In this document: piece by piece, positions 34,612-45,342 of the stretch | Numbering within the stretch: position 1 is the stretch's first letter | How the letters are laid out: each line of letters begins with the position of its first letter | From: Cinnamomum chago | Taxonomy: Eukaryota > Streptophyta > Magnoliopsida > Laurales > Lauraceae | Direction of reading: 5' to 3' | NCBI GenBank assembly: GCA_038049695.1 | Contig: CP142457.1 | Location: 62,182,501 to 62,246,500, forward strand | Length of the DNA: 64,000 bases | Program-made: the position numbers and the translations under genes | The notes under the pieces: generated by a model | What the model saw: the letters and a program-made list of their open reading frames with translations, nothing else | Told to the model about the DNA's origin: nothing | Database searches by the model: none

Positions 34612-35471
34612 TGTAAGTGCAAAAAATATCACTCACAGGAATAAGGGGTGCCTTTGAGGACTTATCCAAACAGTTGGAGAGAGCTATCCGCTTCAGATGA
34701 TATGGAGCTGCTGGAAGCTTTAGGGAGAAGGATCAGACGCCTGCTGGACCTGAAGGGAGAGGAGAAGCATGGTCAGGGACCCTGGCTGGTGGCAGCGCAA
34801 GGCCCTCTGACACCTAAGTTAGTGCTGGCACTGAACAAAGGGTGAAGTGAGGTGGAGAAGAAGAGAGAGCTCAGAGCAAGGGAGGTTCCTGCACTGTGTG
34901 TGAGCCTCCATGACCTACCTCGTTGAGTTTACCTCTTGCCTCTATATGTAGGGAGAGAAGTCCAATCGGAAGCTGCTTCTTTAGTGGAGGTAGGTGAAAA
35001 GTAGATGTCCCATCTGCCCATACCTCGATCTCTGGTGGATGTGACCGTTCGGCGCCCATCCTGTCTGTCAGTTCGTACTGCAGCGTGGTTGTCTTGTCAT
35101 CTGGCACTGCTGCCTAGATGGAGAACTTGGCCGAGGTGAAGTACTGGGCCGAGATGAGCTGTCTGGCCGAAGTGGAAGAGTCTGGCCGAGGTGGACTATC
35201 TGGCCGAGATGGGCCGAAGTGGAAGAGTCTGGCCGAAGTGCCTTTTTTGAGGCCTAAACGATGGAATTAGGCCTAAAAACCAAAAGTCCATTCCAATGGA
35301 TCTTGAAGATCTCGCCGTTTCCTTTCCAGAATGGGGTTCTGTTTGCGATTCTGACTCCAGAACCCTAATTTCGCCTAGTATCGCTAGGGCGAGATGGGTT
35401 GAGCCGAGGTGTCGAACTGGTACTCTTACCGGAGATGAGCACGGTGGGTATTGTGAAAATATCCCCACACA
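34612..35471 (-). repeat. 5' LTR of the gypsy-type element
   Basis: 860 bp, a direct repeat of 32231-33107. Regulatory signals for element transcription should lie here, but none could be placed with confidence. Confidence 0.92.
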
Positions 35472-35483
35472 GACGACGACCAT

Positions 35484-35620
35484 GATAGAGCTGTGCCTAA
35501 GTGCTCCAAAAGAGTGACAAAACTAAATAACCCAATTGAATGAGTTATAAATTGTGGATGGTAGGATGTGAGTTTCACTCCCAAAAAATCACTCTTGGAC
35601 AATAATTAGAGCTATGAAAA
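35484..35620. repeat. Third copy of the dispersed repeat flanking the gypsy-type element
   Basis: Shares AATAACCCAATTGAATGAG and the AAATCACTC(T/C)(T/G)G block with copies at 31.7-32.2 kb. The LTR element therefore separates related repeat copies. Confidence 0.55.
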
Positions 35621-35621
35621 C

Positions 35622-36639
35622 TTTTTAACTTCGTAACTACTGAAAACTCTTGTGACTAAAAAGTTCATTACAGAGTTGGGAAATGTTCGTTGTCACAACG
35701 GTGTTTTTTTTTTAGCCCAAAATCTCTTAACACGTCCAAAATTAATACAACTAAACAGAGAGAAAGCATGGTAACTTTGAATCTCCTAATCTTGGACATT
35801 ATTGGAGACCTTTAATCACAAGTCGTATCTTATAATCCTGAGGATTATCAACCATCACAGGCCCTGCAAACCTAAAATTTTCTCATCATTTCCTATATGG
35901 TGGTGGTATCTTAAGGTTATCAGAAGCGTTTATAATAGAGTAAGTTCTTGAGGATCAAGACATGTATATGATGATATCAAACTTGAATAAGTAGCTGAGA
36001 ACCAATTACGAGAAATGTGCTCTCTCTTTTCACTCCCTGTGACCCAGGGCAAGGATGGATACCTTTGATGCTAGATATTATACACAGGACATGGCTGGAA
36101 TTTCTGTGTGCCTCCAGGAGGAGATACCTTTTTCTTCCCCCCAAAGCAGAGATACTTGATGCATACCCTCTCTTTTTCTTAGATTGGAATGTTTAAGAAA
36201 TAATTGTTCAAGTTGAAAAGGATTAGATCTTCTTGTGTGTATTTTGTAGTCTTCTCAGAGATCCTGACCTACCCAATAATTTCTTAGTAGAGAGAGTGTG
36301 TGTGTTTTATGGCTGGCCATAGCTACATGATGATGTTGTAAATTTTAAGTAGTTAATTTGCCGCATCTTTAACATTTAGGCTTTTGGAGTATATTAGTAA
36401 GCAACTTGAGATAGTATTTGAGTCAACACGTCTCGAGTTTGAATCTGTGCCGGGCCAGAAAGAAAAAAAAAGGCCCCCAAATATTTAAAAACAGATCAAG
36501 CTTATTAAACTTAGATATGTATTTATTTAATACACAGTAACATAATAAGCTCAAATTGTTAATATTATATATGCAAGAAAAATACTATAATATGAAAGTA
36601 ATAATAAAAAGATTATTTTAAGTCCAAATTAACATCAAG
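35622..36639. other. Intergenic region
   Basis: AT-rich. A B-box-like GAGTTTGAATC near 36434 may be SINE debris. No gene seen. Confidence 0.4.
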
Positions 36640-36714
36640 TAAAGCACATGTGATATCTCACCCAAATCAAATCAGATCTCATTGAGTTGATCATGAGATA
36701 TCACATGTGCTTTA
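36640..36714. repeat. Perfect 21-bp inverted repeat (hairpin)
   Basis: Arms at 36640-36660 and 36694-36714 are exact reverse complements (left arm begins TAAAGCACATGTG, right arm ends CACATGTGCTTTA). They are separated by 33 bp. A transcript would fold into a 75-nt hairpin. No terminal signature or target duplication was recognised. Confidence 0.9.
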
Positions 36715-37590
36715 CACATCAAATGTAAGAGATCAAGTATAAGTATTAAATTACATTTTAATCAGTTGATCATTTTTAAATTGCCAACTCCATACCTCAA
36801 GCATACAATTTAAAATCAATTGTTTAAAATCAATTGCTTAAAATCAAAGTAGTTAATTGAAAATCAACATCAATTGTTTTCAAACATACCAATAAAATGG
36901 TTACAAATGTATATAATTTATCAAAACCATATGACTGGGTTGAGTTTCTCCTATATTAATTTGACTCGATCTTTTATAAAAATCATGTGACCCATCCCAT
37001 TTCAAGTCAATGATTATCTGCATTCTGATGTCATCTATCGGACGGTTGTGATCATCCGATTTCTTTGCGGCCAGGCTGAAGATAACAAGTACTCATCCTA
37101 AGGCCACGAGCAGTCCAGCCCATAGGCAAAACTTACAGGTCGGTGTCTACTGTCTCCTTTGGTTTGGGAAAGTTGAAACGTAAATAAACGCCAACCAAAT
37201 CTCTTTACAGTTTCCTCCATGTAGCTGGCCTTTTTTGTTTCTTCTCTACTAGTTGCATTATTGCACATGACACCAAGCCTTCTTGTAAAAACGTTTCATG
37301 TGATATTCAATCGAGCAGTGGGTCCACAATACATTCTGTTGATATTGTTAACCACTCAAAATATTTTCTTTTATTTATTTATTACGAGGGTTTCTCGGAG
37401 GTTTTTGTCGGACAAGACTATTCTCAAGGTGCAGACGTAAAACCCACACACACGTGCACCAACCGGTAAAACAAGGGGGGGTCCTAATTTACTAGCACAC
37501 GACGTGGCTAGCAAACCCATGTCTTATACAAGTCACCCAAGCCCCAAAATATATTTTGATCTTTGAGGCCTTCAAATTTTACTTCTACTT
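36715..37590. other. Intergenic region with short AATTG repeats
   Basis: AT-rich. 36805-36885 repeats (T)TAAAATCAATTG-type strings several times. No gene seen. The right end is the LINE target site. Confidence 0.4.
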
Positions 37591-37606
37591 AGATACAATT
37601 AAATGG

Positions 37607-40254
37607 CACGTCGTGACTGAGGCATATAACTCCACCCTTAAGACATGTAAAATTTGAAGGCCTCAAAGATAACTCCACCCTTCAAGTAAAATTTGACAAT
37701 TTGAGACAGAGAGAGCCTTAAGCCAAACCAAATCCTCTTCCAGACAGCCAGTCCCAAGGTCACTGAGGCAGATAACTCCACCCTTATTTCCATCCCTACT
37801 GATTCAGAGATTAAGGAAGCAGTCTTTGCCCTCAAAAGGAACAACTCTCCTGGCCCAGATGGTTTCAATGGAGCATTCTTCACCTCAGCTTGGGCTATAA
37901 TTGGCCAATCAGTCACCAAAGCAGTGCAGCACTTCTTCCTTACCAGAAAACTTCTCAGAGCCTCCAATGTTTTTTTCCTAGCTCTCATTCCAAAGTCTAA
38001 CTCTCCTGCCACCTTCGCAGATTTCAGGCCAATCAGCTTGCTTAACTTCTCTTATAAAGTGATTTCCAAAATCCTCTCCTCCAAACTCACTCCTCTCCTC
38101 CCTAAGTTAATCTCTTCCTTCTAGGCAGCCTTCATTTCGGGTAGATCCATTCACCATCACTCAGCCATGACTTATGAGCTCTTCCAAAAGCTCAATTCAA
38201 AACTCAGTAAAGGCTCTCTCTGTCTCAAATTAGACATCTCCAAAGCCTTTGACAAGCTCAACTGATCCTTTCTTTTCTCTGCTCTCAGATTCTTCAACTT
38301 TTCTGAAACATGGATTTCTCTCATTAGAGAATGTGTCTGTTCAGCAAAATGCTCCATCTTGATAAACAAATCCCCTCAAGGCTTTTTCAGCACCTACTGT
38401 GGTCTAAGACAAGGGGACCCTTTATCTCCATACTTGTTTATTATTGCAGAAGAAACTCTTAGCCTTCACCTCCATAACCTCCTTTCCCAAGGTTCCATTC
38501 ATCCCCTCTCCACTGTCCCCCAAACCCCCTGCCACCTTCTTTATGCAGATGACATTATCATTTTGATGAAAGGCCTCACCTCCAGTGTGCTAGCCCTACA
38601 AGACCTCCTGGACATCTATCAATCAGCCTTTGGTCAGCACATTAACCTCTCCAAAAGTCAGCTATTCTTGGGTAAATGTGGCAATAGAAGGAAAGCAAGG
38701 ATCAGCTCCATCCTTGGAATGCAAGTTAGTCAAGCACAGCTCAAATATCTCGGTTTCCCAATAGCCTTTGGCGCCCCAAAGCATACTCACTTCCTCCCTC
38801 TGCTGGATTCCATCAATGGCAGACTAACAGCTTGGAAAGCTAGATTTCTATCCTTTGTTGGTCGTTTAATCCTCATCAAACATGTCCTCTCTTGCATTCC
38901 TATGCACTTGGCTTCTATTCTTCCTCTTCCAGCCTCCATTTGTAAAGACATTGAACGTCTAATGCGCCACTTCCTCTGGTCAGGCAACTCTTCCTCAACT
39001 AAGATCAATCATGTAAATTGGTCACAAGTCACAAGTCACCCTCCCAAAGATAGAAGGCGGTCTAGGAATAAGAAAGATCTCCGAAGTCAATGAAGCTGCT
39101 CTCCTCAAGCTGGGCTGGCAAGCTACCAATTCTAATACCATCTGGTCTACCTGGTTCAAGAACAGATATTTCAACGACAGCTCTATCTGGGATTCTGCAA
39201 ATACCATCTACGGATCTAGTATCTGGAAAAGAATTCGGCGTCTCTCTCACTTCATTCACCTTGGTAGTGCTTGGACTTTTGGTAATGGAGAGAGCATCAA
39301 CATCTAGCATGACACTTGGCATGGGGACAAGCCTCTCTCTGCAATCTTTCCCACCCTGAATTTTCCTCCTGATCAAAGACTTGCCTTCTTCTTCCACTCA
39401 GATGATTGGCAGTTCCCTCTTAGCTTACCTCCTGCAGTCAAAGACTTGCTATCCTCAGCTACTTCACTTCTCTCACCCAGCTCTTCAGCTATAGATCACC
39501 TCTTTTGGAAGGGAGCTCCTGATGGGGAAATGTCTCTGCAAAGTGCGTGGAATGCTCTCAGACTGAAAGGAAACATCCTCCAATGGACAACTCTGATCTG
39601 GAATGGAATTTCCCTCCCTAGAGTTTCCTGTTTTGGCTGGCGTCTAATGCTCAACCGGACCCCCACTGAAGAACGTCTGCAACATCTAGGCTTCTCCCTA
39701 GCTTCGAGATGTAATCTTTGCCACAATGCAGTAGACTTAGTCAGTCATCTTTTCTTCTCATGCAACTTAGCTCAGTCCGTTTGGCAATGGCTTCTTCACT
39801 CAGCTAAAGCACAACAACCTTACTCCTTTTCTGCCTCTTCTATCTGGATCTCCATTACTAGAGGCAATGATACCAATGGCAAGATATATATGGCATCCAC
39901 CTTCCTAGCTGTCCTGCACTCACTCTGGAAGGCTAGGAACGCTGCTACCTTTGAAGGTCATCACCTCCCTCTCCACCAGATCACAGCCCTGCTGCATGAA
40001 GACCTCTGCTTCTCTCTGAGGAAGATATCCAAGCCTTTTGTGAGCCAGCAGCTCATCTCCCTCCTTAATTTTTTGAGAGTCCAAGTTCACTCTGCTTCTT
40101 AGCTAGGCTGTTCTGCTAGCTCTGGTTTTTTGTTGCTCTGGCCTTCCTGTTTGTAAGCCTCTTTTTCTGTTCTCTGCTCCCACTTAGGAGCCTTTTTGTG
40201 CATTTGTAATTCTTTCTCCCTTCTCTTAATACAATTACCCTTTATACCAAAAAA
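37607..40254 (+). mobile_element. 5'-truncated L1-like LINE
   Basis: A non-LTR retrotransposon copy of 2.65 kb, bounded by the perfect 16-bp target duplication AGATACAATTAAATGG (37591-37606 and 40255-40270). It ends in an A-rich tail after a 3' UTR. The endonuclease and most of the upstream region are missing. The first roughly 100 bp are scrambled: pieces of LINE sequence and an inverted copy of flanking DNA are joined together. Confidence 0.93.
37690..40102 (+). pseudogene. LINE ORF2 remnant: reverse transcriptase and zf-RVT region
   Basis: Translates as a plant L1-type reverse transcriptase. It begins near IKEAVFALKRNNSPGPDGFNG, continues through FRPISL, FISGRSI, LRQGDPLSPYLF and the catalytic YADD (about 38540), then a zinc-ribbon-like zf-RVT domain (C-x2-C near 39710 with H and C downstream). 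It is inactivated by in-frame stops at 38122-38124 (Gln position), 38263-38265 and 39305-39307 (probable Trp positions), and by a 7-bp tandem duplication of GTCACAA (39021-39027 and 39028-39034) that shifts the frame. The ORF ends at the TAG at 40100-40102. The endonuclease half is absent. Confidence 0.92.
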
Positions 40255-40270
40255 AGATACAATTAAATGG

Positions 40271-42002
40271 GTTCTTAGGCTATTTTGTATTCATGGCATG
40301 CGTAATCTTTTTTACTTTTCCATTCTCCTGATTTTTGGTGACTAAGATTGAACGCCCTATGAATGAATGCACTCATACAAAGGATGCCAGTGTGAGAATT
40401 TCTCTTTTGAGCCTCTCTAGCCCAAACTCAATGTAAATCAGTTTGGTTTCTCTATTTAACATTAACTGATTTGGCCCTGTTTCTTTTAGCATAAGTCCTA
40501 AGAGGAATGTGTGGGATGGGAGATTTGTGAACAGTGATGTGATGATTGTTGCCTTAGTATTTTTAAGTCATGCATTTGTATATTTTTCCTTCTCCCTAAA
40601 AAGGTCGTACATTTTTCTTCGCTATAATTCTGAATACCAATCATTTAGAATTCTCAAATTCCAACCCTCTCAAGCATCTTTGGACGCTCCGGTCAAGAAG
40701 GAGGATGGATTCGAGAATTCCACCAAAAGGGGACAGCTTTTGAAAGAAACTGGCCCTTCATGTCCTTAGACCGTAGAAATGACAAATGTTCATTGGATCT
40801 GATGGAGCAAAGATTATACAGTAGTTTTTTCAATGTCTCCAGCATGTTGAATACCTTCCTAACTCCTTAACAGCCAACAAGTAATGCATAAGGTAGTGCG
40901 AATTATGTTTCTAATTCATGTTGAGAGCATGTTCTCTTCTCACATTGGAATCAATCACCAACAACCAATCAATGAAAAACAGCTATAACTTTGGTGGAAG
41001 AATCGCAAACTGTCTATATATACCTTTTCAAGTAAGGAATTATTGGTGCTGTTGGAAGAAACATGAGAAGATGTCATGGTCTTATGAAGGTTGGAATGAA
41101 TGGGTGCAAACTGTTCAGTATTATATAAATGGGACCCACTGGTGCTTGACAAATTACAGATGATGCTGATGGCTTAACTAACATTTGTGGGCTCATCAAA
41201 TTGGACCCATTAGATTTACTGGGCAATAAGGCAACGGATATGCATGACATGTTTTAGGATATTAAAGCATTCATGTAGGAGGGAGAGTAGAAAACCACAA
41301 TTATGACCACTCAGGAGCGAGGGTGGACGTGATTCGAACACCCGACCTACCAGGCTCTGATACCACTTGTAGGATCTTACACCTTATTGAGCTATCACTT
41401 ATCCCAAAACCAATTGGTGATAGGAAACGGCACAACAATAATTTTATGGTTAGGGCGAGGGCTCGGGCTCGACCACAATTATGACCACTCAGGAGCGAGG
41501 GTGGACGTTGACCTCAACAGCGAGTTTCTTTTTTTTTTTTTTTTTGAGAAAACACCCCTCCTAGTGGGCCCACTATGATGCATGCTAACAATCGAGTGTT
41601 ATTAGATGGAAAGGTCCATCCGTATAAGACCTAATTATGTGCAAAATGTCGACTTTATTAGATCACCCTATCCCTTTGATATGTGGCCCTAAAGTTTATA
41701 GTTTTGGAGGCATCATTGGCTTAGGATTTCAATCCAACTATGAGTAAAATTCGGATGAATATCAAATTTAGAATTTTATTAATTCACGGGGATTGGTGTG
41801 TATAAAAAATTAAATTGGCTCAACATAGGCTCCACAACTTATGTATACAGTAACGCTGTCATATTCTATATATTAACAATTTAATAACATGTCTTGATGC
41901 CATTTTAGGCCATTCAGGCATTTTTAATGGGATTTTTCTGTCAAGGACTCACAGCTTAATCAATGTCCATGGAGAGAGAGAGAGAGAGATTTTCTTTTTT
42001 AA
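40271..42002. other. Intergenic region with LTR-element debris
   Basis: Mostly non-coding. A 37-bp direct repeat (ACCACAATTATGACC ... GGTGGACGT) occurs at 41294-41330 and 41472-41508. Between the copies, the minus strand reads TCCTACAAGTGGTATCAGAGCC, the LTR-end plus initiator-tRNA-Met primer site of a copia-type element, so this is old LTR-element debris. (GA)n lies at 41972-41988. Confidence 0.5.
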
Positions 42003-43171
42003 GAGCTGCTACCTGCACACTGCAAAATACTTTCCACGCACTATATTAAAAAAAAAAACCATCGGATTGATCATTGGTAAAACATATGAATAAAGTATTC
42101 AAAACTTAAGAAAAATACGACTTCAACTAAAGATGCAAAACAAAGAGGGAGAGAGATAGGGAAAATGAGAGGGAGAGGGAAAGAAAGAGAAAGAGGGAGA
42201 GGGAGGTGGGCGGTGAGCAAGGATAGGGAGAGAGACAGGGAGAGTGGTCGGTCGCAGGGCGTGGCAAGCAGAAGTGAGCGGCGAGCAGGGAGAGGGGGGC
42301 GGCGGCGGTGGGCGGAGAGGGAGAGAGAGGGAAGGAGGGCCAAAGGGGTAGTTTGGGGTTTTCTTAGGGTTTTTTGTTTTTTGTAAATTAACCAACAGTC
42401 TCTGGGCACGGTCTTTTAAGGCATCAAGAACAACAATTTTTTCTCTAATGTCTCTAGTCCAAACAACTAGAGATATTTTAGTGAAAGGTCCTTAATATGC
42501 CACGTCATATACTTTCATCACCAATTTGCCCCTTTCTCCCACATTCCTAGGCCAAGTTCTCTCTTATTCTTTGTCATCCCCAAGAACTCTTTCCTTCTTC
42601 TTCTCTAGGAACGAGGGACTTCACTAGAGATCTCTACAAATCGAATTCGGCAATCTCCGACTACACCAGCTACGATGGCGACGACCCGGCAATGAAAACA
42701 CGACCAGTCCCGGCCTTCTCCGGCAACGGGTTTTGCATAACACAAAAACTCATTGCTATCTTGCTATTTCTTTGCTTTTTTCGTTTTGTGTAAGTCTATG
42801 TCTTGCAATCATAACAATAAAAAATGGGGTCTCTGTCTCTTTCTTTAAAGAATATTGTTGCTATTTGAGTTTTTAAAAATTTATCTAAGTTTTGAAAATA
42901 AGTAGTTTGGAATTAGATTTTTCTATTTCGTTTTACAGGTTGTTGTGTTCTGCTTGTTAGCAGAAGCCTCCACATAGCAACAACCTTCTTCTTCTAAAAT
43001 GTTATATGAGTTTAAATAATTTATCAGAGTTTCTAAGAAACTTAGATAAATTTGCCAAGAACTCAGACAAATTTCACAGAAACTCTAATAAACTGAACAA
43101 AAACTCAGATAAGTTTGCCAAAACTCAGATAATTTATCTGAATTTTGGCAAATTTACCTGAGTTTCTGATA

Positions 43172-43195
43172 GAACTCAGACAAATTTATCTGAGT
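43172..43195. repeat. Palindrome left of the eIF3i fragment, with relatives upstream
   Basis: AACTCAGA-CAAATTTA-TCTGAGTT: 8-bp arms around an 8-bp centre. It is the exact reverse complement of 43857-43880 on the other side of the eIF3i fragment. About 43010-43195 is filled with related AACTCAGATAA(A/-)TTT strings. Confidence 0.9.
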
Positions 43196-43258
43196 TTTGA
43201 ACAACTTTTGCTCATCAGTTACCTCTAACTTCTCTCCAAACCCATCAGAAAGAGATGG

Positions 43259-43490
43259 GAAATTCATACGTTCACTAGGGTCCTCTACAATGCATTTTAT
43301 ATGGATAGCAGCAGTTTGCTCCATGAATGCATCAGTAGTGATCACAGTGAGCTTATTGCCAACAAAAAAATCTACAGACCTAGCCGGAGAATCAAAACTA
43401 AAAGAGTAAAGCTGAGCTCCAATATGAACATTCCACAACTTCACAGACTGATCTACACTTCCTGTTATTAGGCACATAGAATCCCCTGGT
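43259..43490 (-). pseudogene. Captured exon of eIF3 subunit I (TIF3I1-like)
   Basis: On the minus strand this translates with the WD40 text ITGSVDQSVKLWNV, GAQLYSFSF, ARSVDFFVGNKL and VITTDAFMEQTAAIHIK, characteristic of plant translation initiation factor 3 subunit I. A CACCAG just upstream looks like the original splice acceptor, so genomic (not cDNA) sequence was captured. After about 43259 the similarity ends and the frame runs into element sequence. It is a single-exon fragment and cannot make a working beta-propeller subunit. Confidence 0.75.
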
Positions 43491-43856
43491 GCACATATAC
43501 AACACAACAGTATATGAGGAGCATGCATGCAACATAAAACAAATATAAACAAGTCAAACAAAAGAGGTGGTAAACAAATCATTATCAAATCTTCCAAGTT
43601 AAAAAAAGAACAAAAAAATAGAATTGCTTCGCCCTTTCTCTTAGTGCCTTGTCCTTTTAACACTTCACTTCTTTATTTAAGGCCCACAATAGATACAATG
43701 CTCAGTAACAAATTAATATTTTTTTCTGACTTCATGTAACATTCTAGTATATAAGTTGACTGGTTATCATTAATAAACGTAGAAATTGGATGATAAATCA
43801 CTGTTATTCCAGTGCATAAGAACTAATTTATCTGAATTTTATTTGGATTTTACCAA

Positions 43857-43880
43857 AACTCAGATAAATTTGTCTGAGTT
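43857..43880. repeat. Palindrome right of the eIF3i fragment
   Basis: AACTCAGA-TAAATTTG-TCTGAGTT, the exact reverse complement of the unit at 43172-43195. Confidence 0.9.
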
Positions 43881-44095
43881 CTGCTTTTGCTTATGTGTAC
43901 TGGGGCCTTTTTGTCTTTTTCACTGCATCATCTTTACAAGAGGACTGCAGCTGTTACGAAAAGTTATTGTGGACCTTAGCCTTCAAAATCAAATGTTCAG
44001 GGACCTCCGCCCAAAATCCCCCTTTTTTTTAATGTTGTGTGTGGAAAGTGTTTTGCAGTGTGTAGGTAGCTACTGCCTCTCTTTTTTTTATGTAT

Positions 44096-44391
44096 TATAA
44101 ATTTAGAAGTCTAAAATGCCCTCCAATCTCTTCTTTTCTCTCTAACTTTTTTTAAGGGTTTAGAGCATTGGAGGAAATTTGACAATGTTGTGCTTCACTT
44201 TTCTACAATCAGTAGAATTCTCAATTTTGATGAAAATGATTAAGACAAGAGTTTCTTTTTTCAAAAAAAAAAGAAACTAATGTCTTATGTTCACAAGTTC
44301 TACTCTACAGATATGCCCAAAACATGGATGTTGTATGCTGGGGAACGCTAAAATGTATCTATCAACTAGCAGTTAGTGGTAAGCATTCTTA
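44096..44391. other. Intergenic, no gene seen
   Basis: AT-rich spacer between two TIR elements. Confidence 0.4.
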
Positions 44392-44399
44392 TGCGTTCA

Positions 44400-44780
44400 T
44401 AGGGATGTAAATGGGTCATCAATTCTCTGATTATCCGAAAGTTCTAACCCTTTAAAAATCGGGTCTGGATCCTTATTTAGACCCCGATAAGTAAATAGGT
44501 CCGAGTAAATTGGTCCGGGTCCGGTGAACCCGAGACCCGACATATTACCTCAATTTTAAAAAATCTCTCCTAAAAACCATAATTTTTTTAATATCATTCT
44601 CTACCTAGACCAGGACCCGAATCCAAACCCGTCCCATTTATGGTTATGGTTCCGGTTCCAGAGCCAAGAAACCAATTCCAAAATGGGTCTGGGTCCGGAT
44701 CTGGTTCAACATTCTCCTTAATGGTTCCGATTCCGGGTCCACCATGGACCCTGACCGGAACCAACCCATTTACAAGCCTA
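44400..44780. mobile_element. hAT-type MITE
   Basis: 381 bp. The left end is TAGGGATGTAAATGGGT; the right end is the complement of TAGGCTTGTAAATGGGT. Flanking 8-mers TGCGTTCA (44392-44399) and TTTGTTCA (44781-44788) match at 6 of 8 positions. The interior has GGGTC(C/T)GG(A/G)TC-type strings. It is of the same family type as 62004-62559. Confidence 0.7.
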
Positions 44781-44788
44781 TTTGTTCA

Positions 44789-45242
44789 GGATGTCCAACA
44801 AGCAGATTCTCTAGGATTTTCAATTCCAACCGTCCAAAGATGCGAAACCCCCTAAATTAAAAGCATGCAATAACCAGAAATCCTACACGACAACTACGCA
44901 AGTTCTTCACATGACAAATCTTATGAAAATTAATACATGTCACTACGCTAAAGATGAACTCTTCCTAATTGCCATCAGGCATTCAATGGATATCCATGAG
45001 TTGAGTATCTTATGAGGTTTGGACTTGCGAGAAATTCCCGATCTCCTTAGTAGAGTCTTGCCTACAAAAAAATATATAAATGGCTTGAAATAAATGGATC
45101 TCCATTTCTTGTGCCTTCCTAAAATTTCACTTCAATAGAAATTGAATCCACCATCAAATTGATCATTTGTAAAATATATGAACAAAGTATTCAAAACTTT
45201 AGCGGTGATTTATCTGATGGTGTGCCACACTTTCTGCATGTC
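44789..45242. other. Intergenic region
   Basis: Non-coding. A roughly 50-bp segment at about 45150-45200 (ATTGATCATTTGTAAAATAT and onward) is a close relative of 42060-42108 inside the TIR element. Confidence 0.45.
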
Positions 45243-45342
45243 CGAGCCCGGAAAGGTTCAGTCCTGTTAATATCATAGTGATGGCTGGTCATATATTACA
45301 AGCAATCTACTTGCTGGCCAGTCTGAGCCAAGAATTCAGGAA
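45243..45342. repeat. Dispersed direct repeat, copy 1
   Basis: A roughly 100-bp block (including ATCATAGTGATGGCTGGTC and AAGCAATCTACTTGCTGGC) is repeated in the same orientation at 46354-46451 with about 85-90% identity by eye. Confidence 0.85.

Larger units (their letters stand above)
32231..35471 (-). mobile_element. Non-autonomous Ty3/gypsy-type LTR retrotransposon
   Basis: A 3.24-kb element with two direct LTRs (32231-33107 and 34612-35471) and the 5-bp target duplication GACGA at 32226-32230 and 35472-35476. LTR ends are TG...CA on the element strand (TGTGTGGGG at the start, GCACTTACA at the end). It reads on the minus strand: 5' LTR 34612-35471, primer-binding site, a gag-like start, tandem repeats, a G-rich tract, then the 3' LTR. 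There is no protease, reverse transcriptase or integrase, so mobilisation would need a partner. The LTRs differ by about ten substitutions and two small indels by eye, so the insertion is fairly young. Confidence 0.93.
42003..44075. mobile_element. TIR element with captured gene fragment (Pack-MULE-like)
   Basis: Terminal inverted repeats of about 55 bp: GAGCTGCTACCTGCACACTG at 42003, continuing to about 42058, matches the complement of about 44023-44075, sharing GCTACCT(G/A)CACACTGCAAAA and ACTTTCCAC(G/A)CAC. The 2.07-kb interior has no transposase. It holds a purine-rich segment (42139-42345), a leader-like stretch (about 42600-42790), an eIF3i gene fragment and palindrome arrays. Capture of a host exon in a transposase-less TIR element suggests a Pack-MULE. 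Target duplications are unclear because both flanks are T-rich, so the superfamily is provisional. Confidence 0.65.

Noticed and set aside
33890..34632. Ser/Asp-rich repeat protein in the gypsy-type element
   Set aside because: The 77- and 62-bp periods are not multiples of three, so the apparent SSDSSSSV repeats change frame each unit. Only the short gag-like start was kept.
32502..35107. Two identical 78-residue frames (32502-32738 and 34871-35107)
   Set aside because: They lie at matching positions in the two LTRs and are duplicated because the LTR is duplicated; no known domain.
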